Below, in pieces: positions 63,689 to 64,000 of a stretch of 64,000 nt of DNA. The DNA lies in NCBI RefSeq assembly GCF_009728995.1, contig NZ_VTZW01000009.1, positions 801,644 through 865,643 on the forward strand, in the 5' to 3' direction. The translations under genes and the position numbers were made by a program. A model generated the notes under the pieces. That model was not told the DNA's origin. It saw nothing but the letters and a program-made list of their open reading frames with translations, and ran no database searches. The first letter of the stretch is position 1. Each line of letters begins with the position of its first letter. Source of the stretch: Streptomonospora sp. PA3. Lineage in GTDB: Bacteria > Actinomycetota > Actinomycetes > Streptosporangiales > Streptosporangiaceae.

Positions 63689-64000
63689 GTGAAGCGCAGC
63701 AAGAACCACCGCAAGGCCAGCCAGCTGGTCGACCGCAGCAAGCTCTACGCGCCCCTCGACGCCGTGAAGCTCGCCAAGGAGACCAGCATCGTCAAGTTCG
63801 ACCCGACCGTCGAGGTCGCCCTGCGCCTGGGTGTCGACCCGCGCAAGGCCGACCAGATGGTCCGCGGCACCGTGAACCTGCCGCACGGCACCGGCAAGAC
63901 CGCCCGGGTCCTGGTCTTCGCCACCGGTGACCGCGCCGAGCAGGCCCGCCAGGCCGGCGCCGACTACGTCGGCGACGACGACCTCGTCGAGGAGATCCAG
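63689..64000 (+). CDS. rplA: 50S ribosomal protein L1 (cut by window end)
   Basis: The first 104 codons of L1: [20 protein letters not shown], then [20 protein letters not shown], then [20 protein letters not shown] and [23 protein letters not shown] start preceded by TTGGAGAAGCA. The frame is open to the last base. Full L1 is ~235 residues. L1 often represses its own operon by binding mRNA, but no clear site is visible here. Confidence 0.96.
   Translation, partial: MKRSKNHRKASQLVDRSKLYAPLDAVKLAKETSIVKFDPTVEVALRLGVDPRKADQMVRGTVNLPHGTGKTARVLVFATGDRAEQARQAGADYVGDDDLVEEIQ

Overview
The window is strongly GC-rich, with short intergenic gaps, many GTG starts and ATGA/GTGA stop-start overlaps. It carries BldC, chaplin-like secreted peptides, menaquinone genes and a MenJ-type reductase. 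This points to a filamentous actinomycete, probably of the Nocardiopsis/Streptomonospora/Thermobifida group (Nocardiopsaceae). The family placement is inferred from gene content only.

Layout. Positions 1-2.8 kb hold an intergenic palindromic repeat, a small membrane protein, bldC, a DUF4229 protein and the menaquinone methyltransferase menG. Positions 3.0-21.7 kb form a respiratory block: a geranylgeranyl-reductase-like flavoprotein, the complete 14-gene complex I operon nuoA-N, and a long-chain polyprenyl diphosphate synthase. Together these make and reduce menaquinone. Two Rex-type (NADH/NAD+ sensor) operators sit upstream of the flavoprotein and of nuoA. Positions 21.9-32.6 kb are mixed accessory genes: PRC-barrel protein, RarD, MsrA, a DrrAB-like ABC exporter with a divergent TetR regulator and two visible operators, an IS481-type transposase remnant, a MerR/aldo-keto reductase pair with a textbook 19-bp-spacer promoter, a PNPOx-like protein, a VOC protein, a Uma2 nuclease-like protein, a small secreted peptide, a protein with a Gln/Tyr/Gly-rich tail and an NAD(P)-binding protein. 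Positions 32.7-37.5 kb hold an acyl-CoA synthetase and the 2-oxoacid:ferredoxin oxidoreductase korAB. Positions 38-40 kb hold an HtpX-like protease, YajQ and tRNA-Tyr.

Positions 41.2-42.3 kb carry four tandem paralogous small secreted peptides with a chaplin-like two-cysteine layout, followed by a lipoprotein. Positions 43.2-52.7 kb carry a Wadjet/SMC-like module. It has a JetA-family protein reduced to its C-terminal half, a JetB (DUF2398) protein, a 1591-residue JetC-like SMC ATPase, and then a separate Rad50/RecF-like ATPase. No JetD nuclease gene is present. This is the most unusual gene system in the window.

Positions 52.9-64 kb are the conserved actinobacterial informational/wall segment: tRNA-Thr, tRNA-Met, rpmG, two MaoC-type dehydratase subunits, murB, a GDT1-family Mn2+/Ca2+ transporter behind a yybP-ykoY-type manganese riboswitch, an adenosine-deaminase-like enzyme, an aspartate aminotransferase, tRNA-Trp, secE, nusG, rplK and the start of rplA. 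The 2.3 kb between murB and the transporter is gene-free. It is filled with two copies of the palindromic repeat (four copies in the window) and arrays of a ~71-bp-period repeat.
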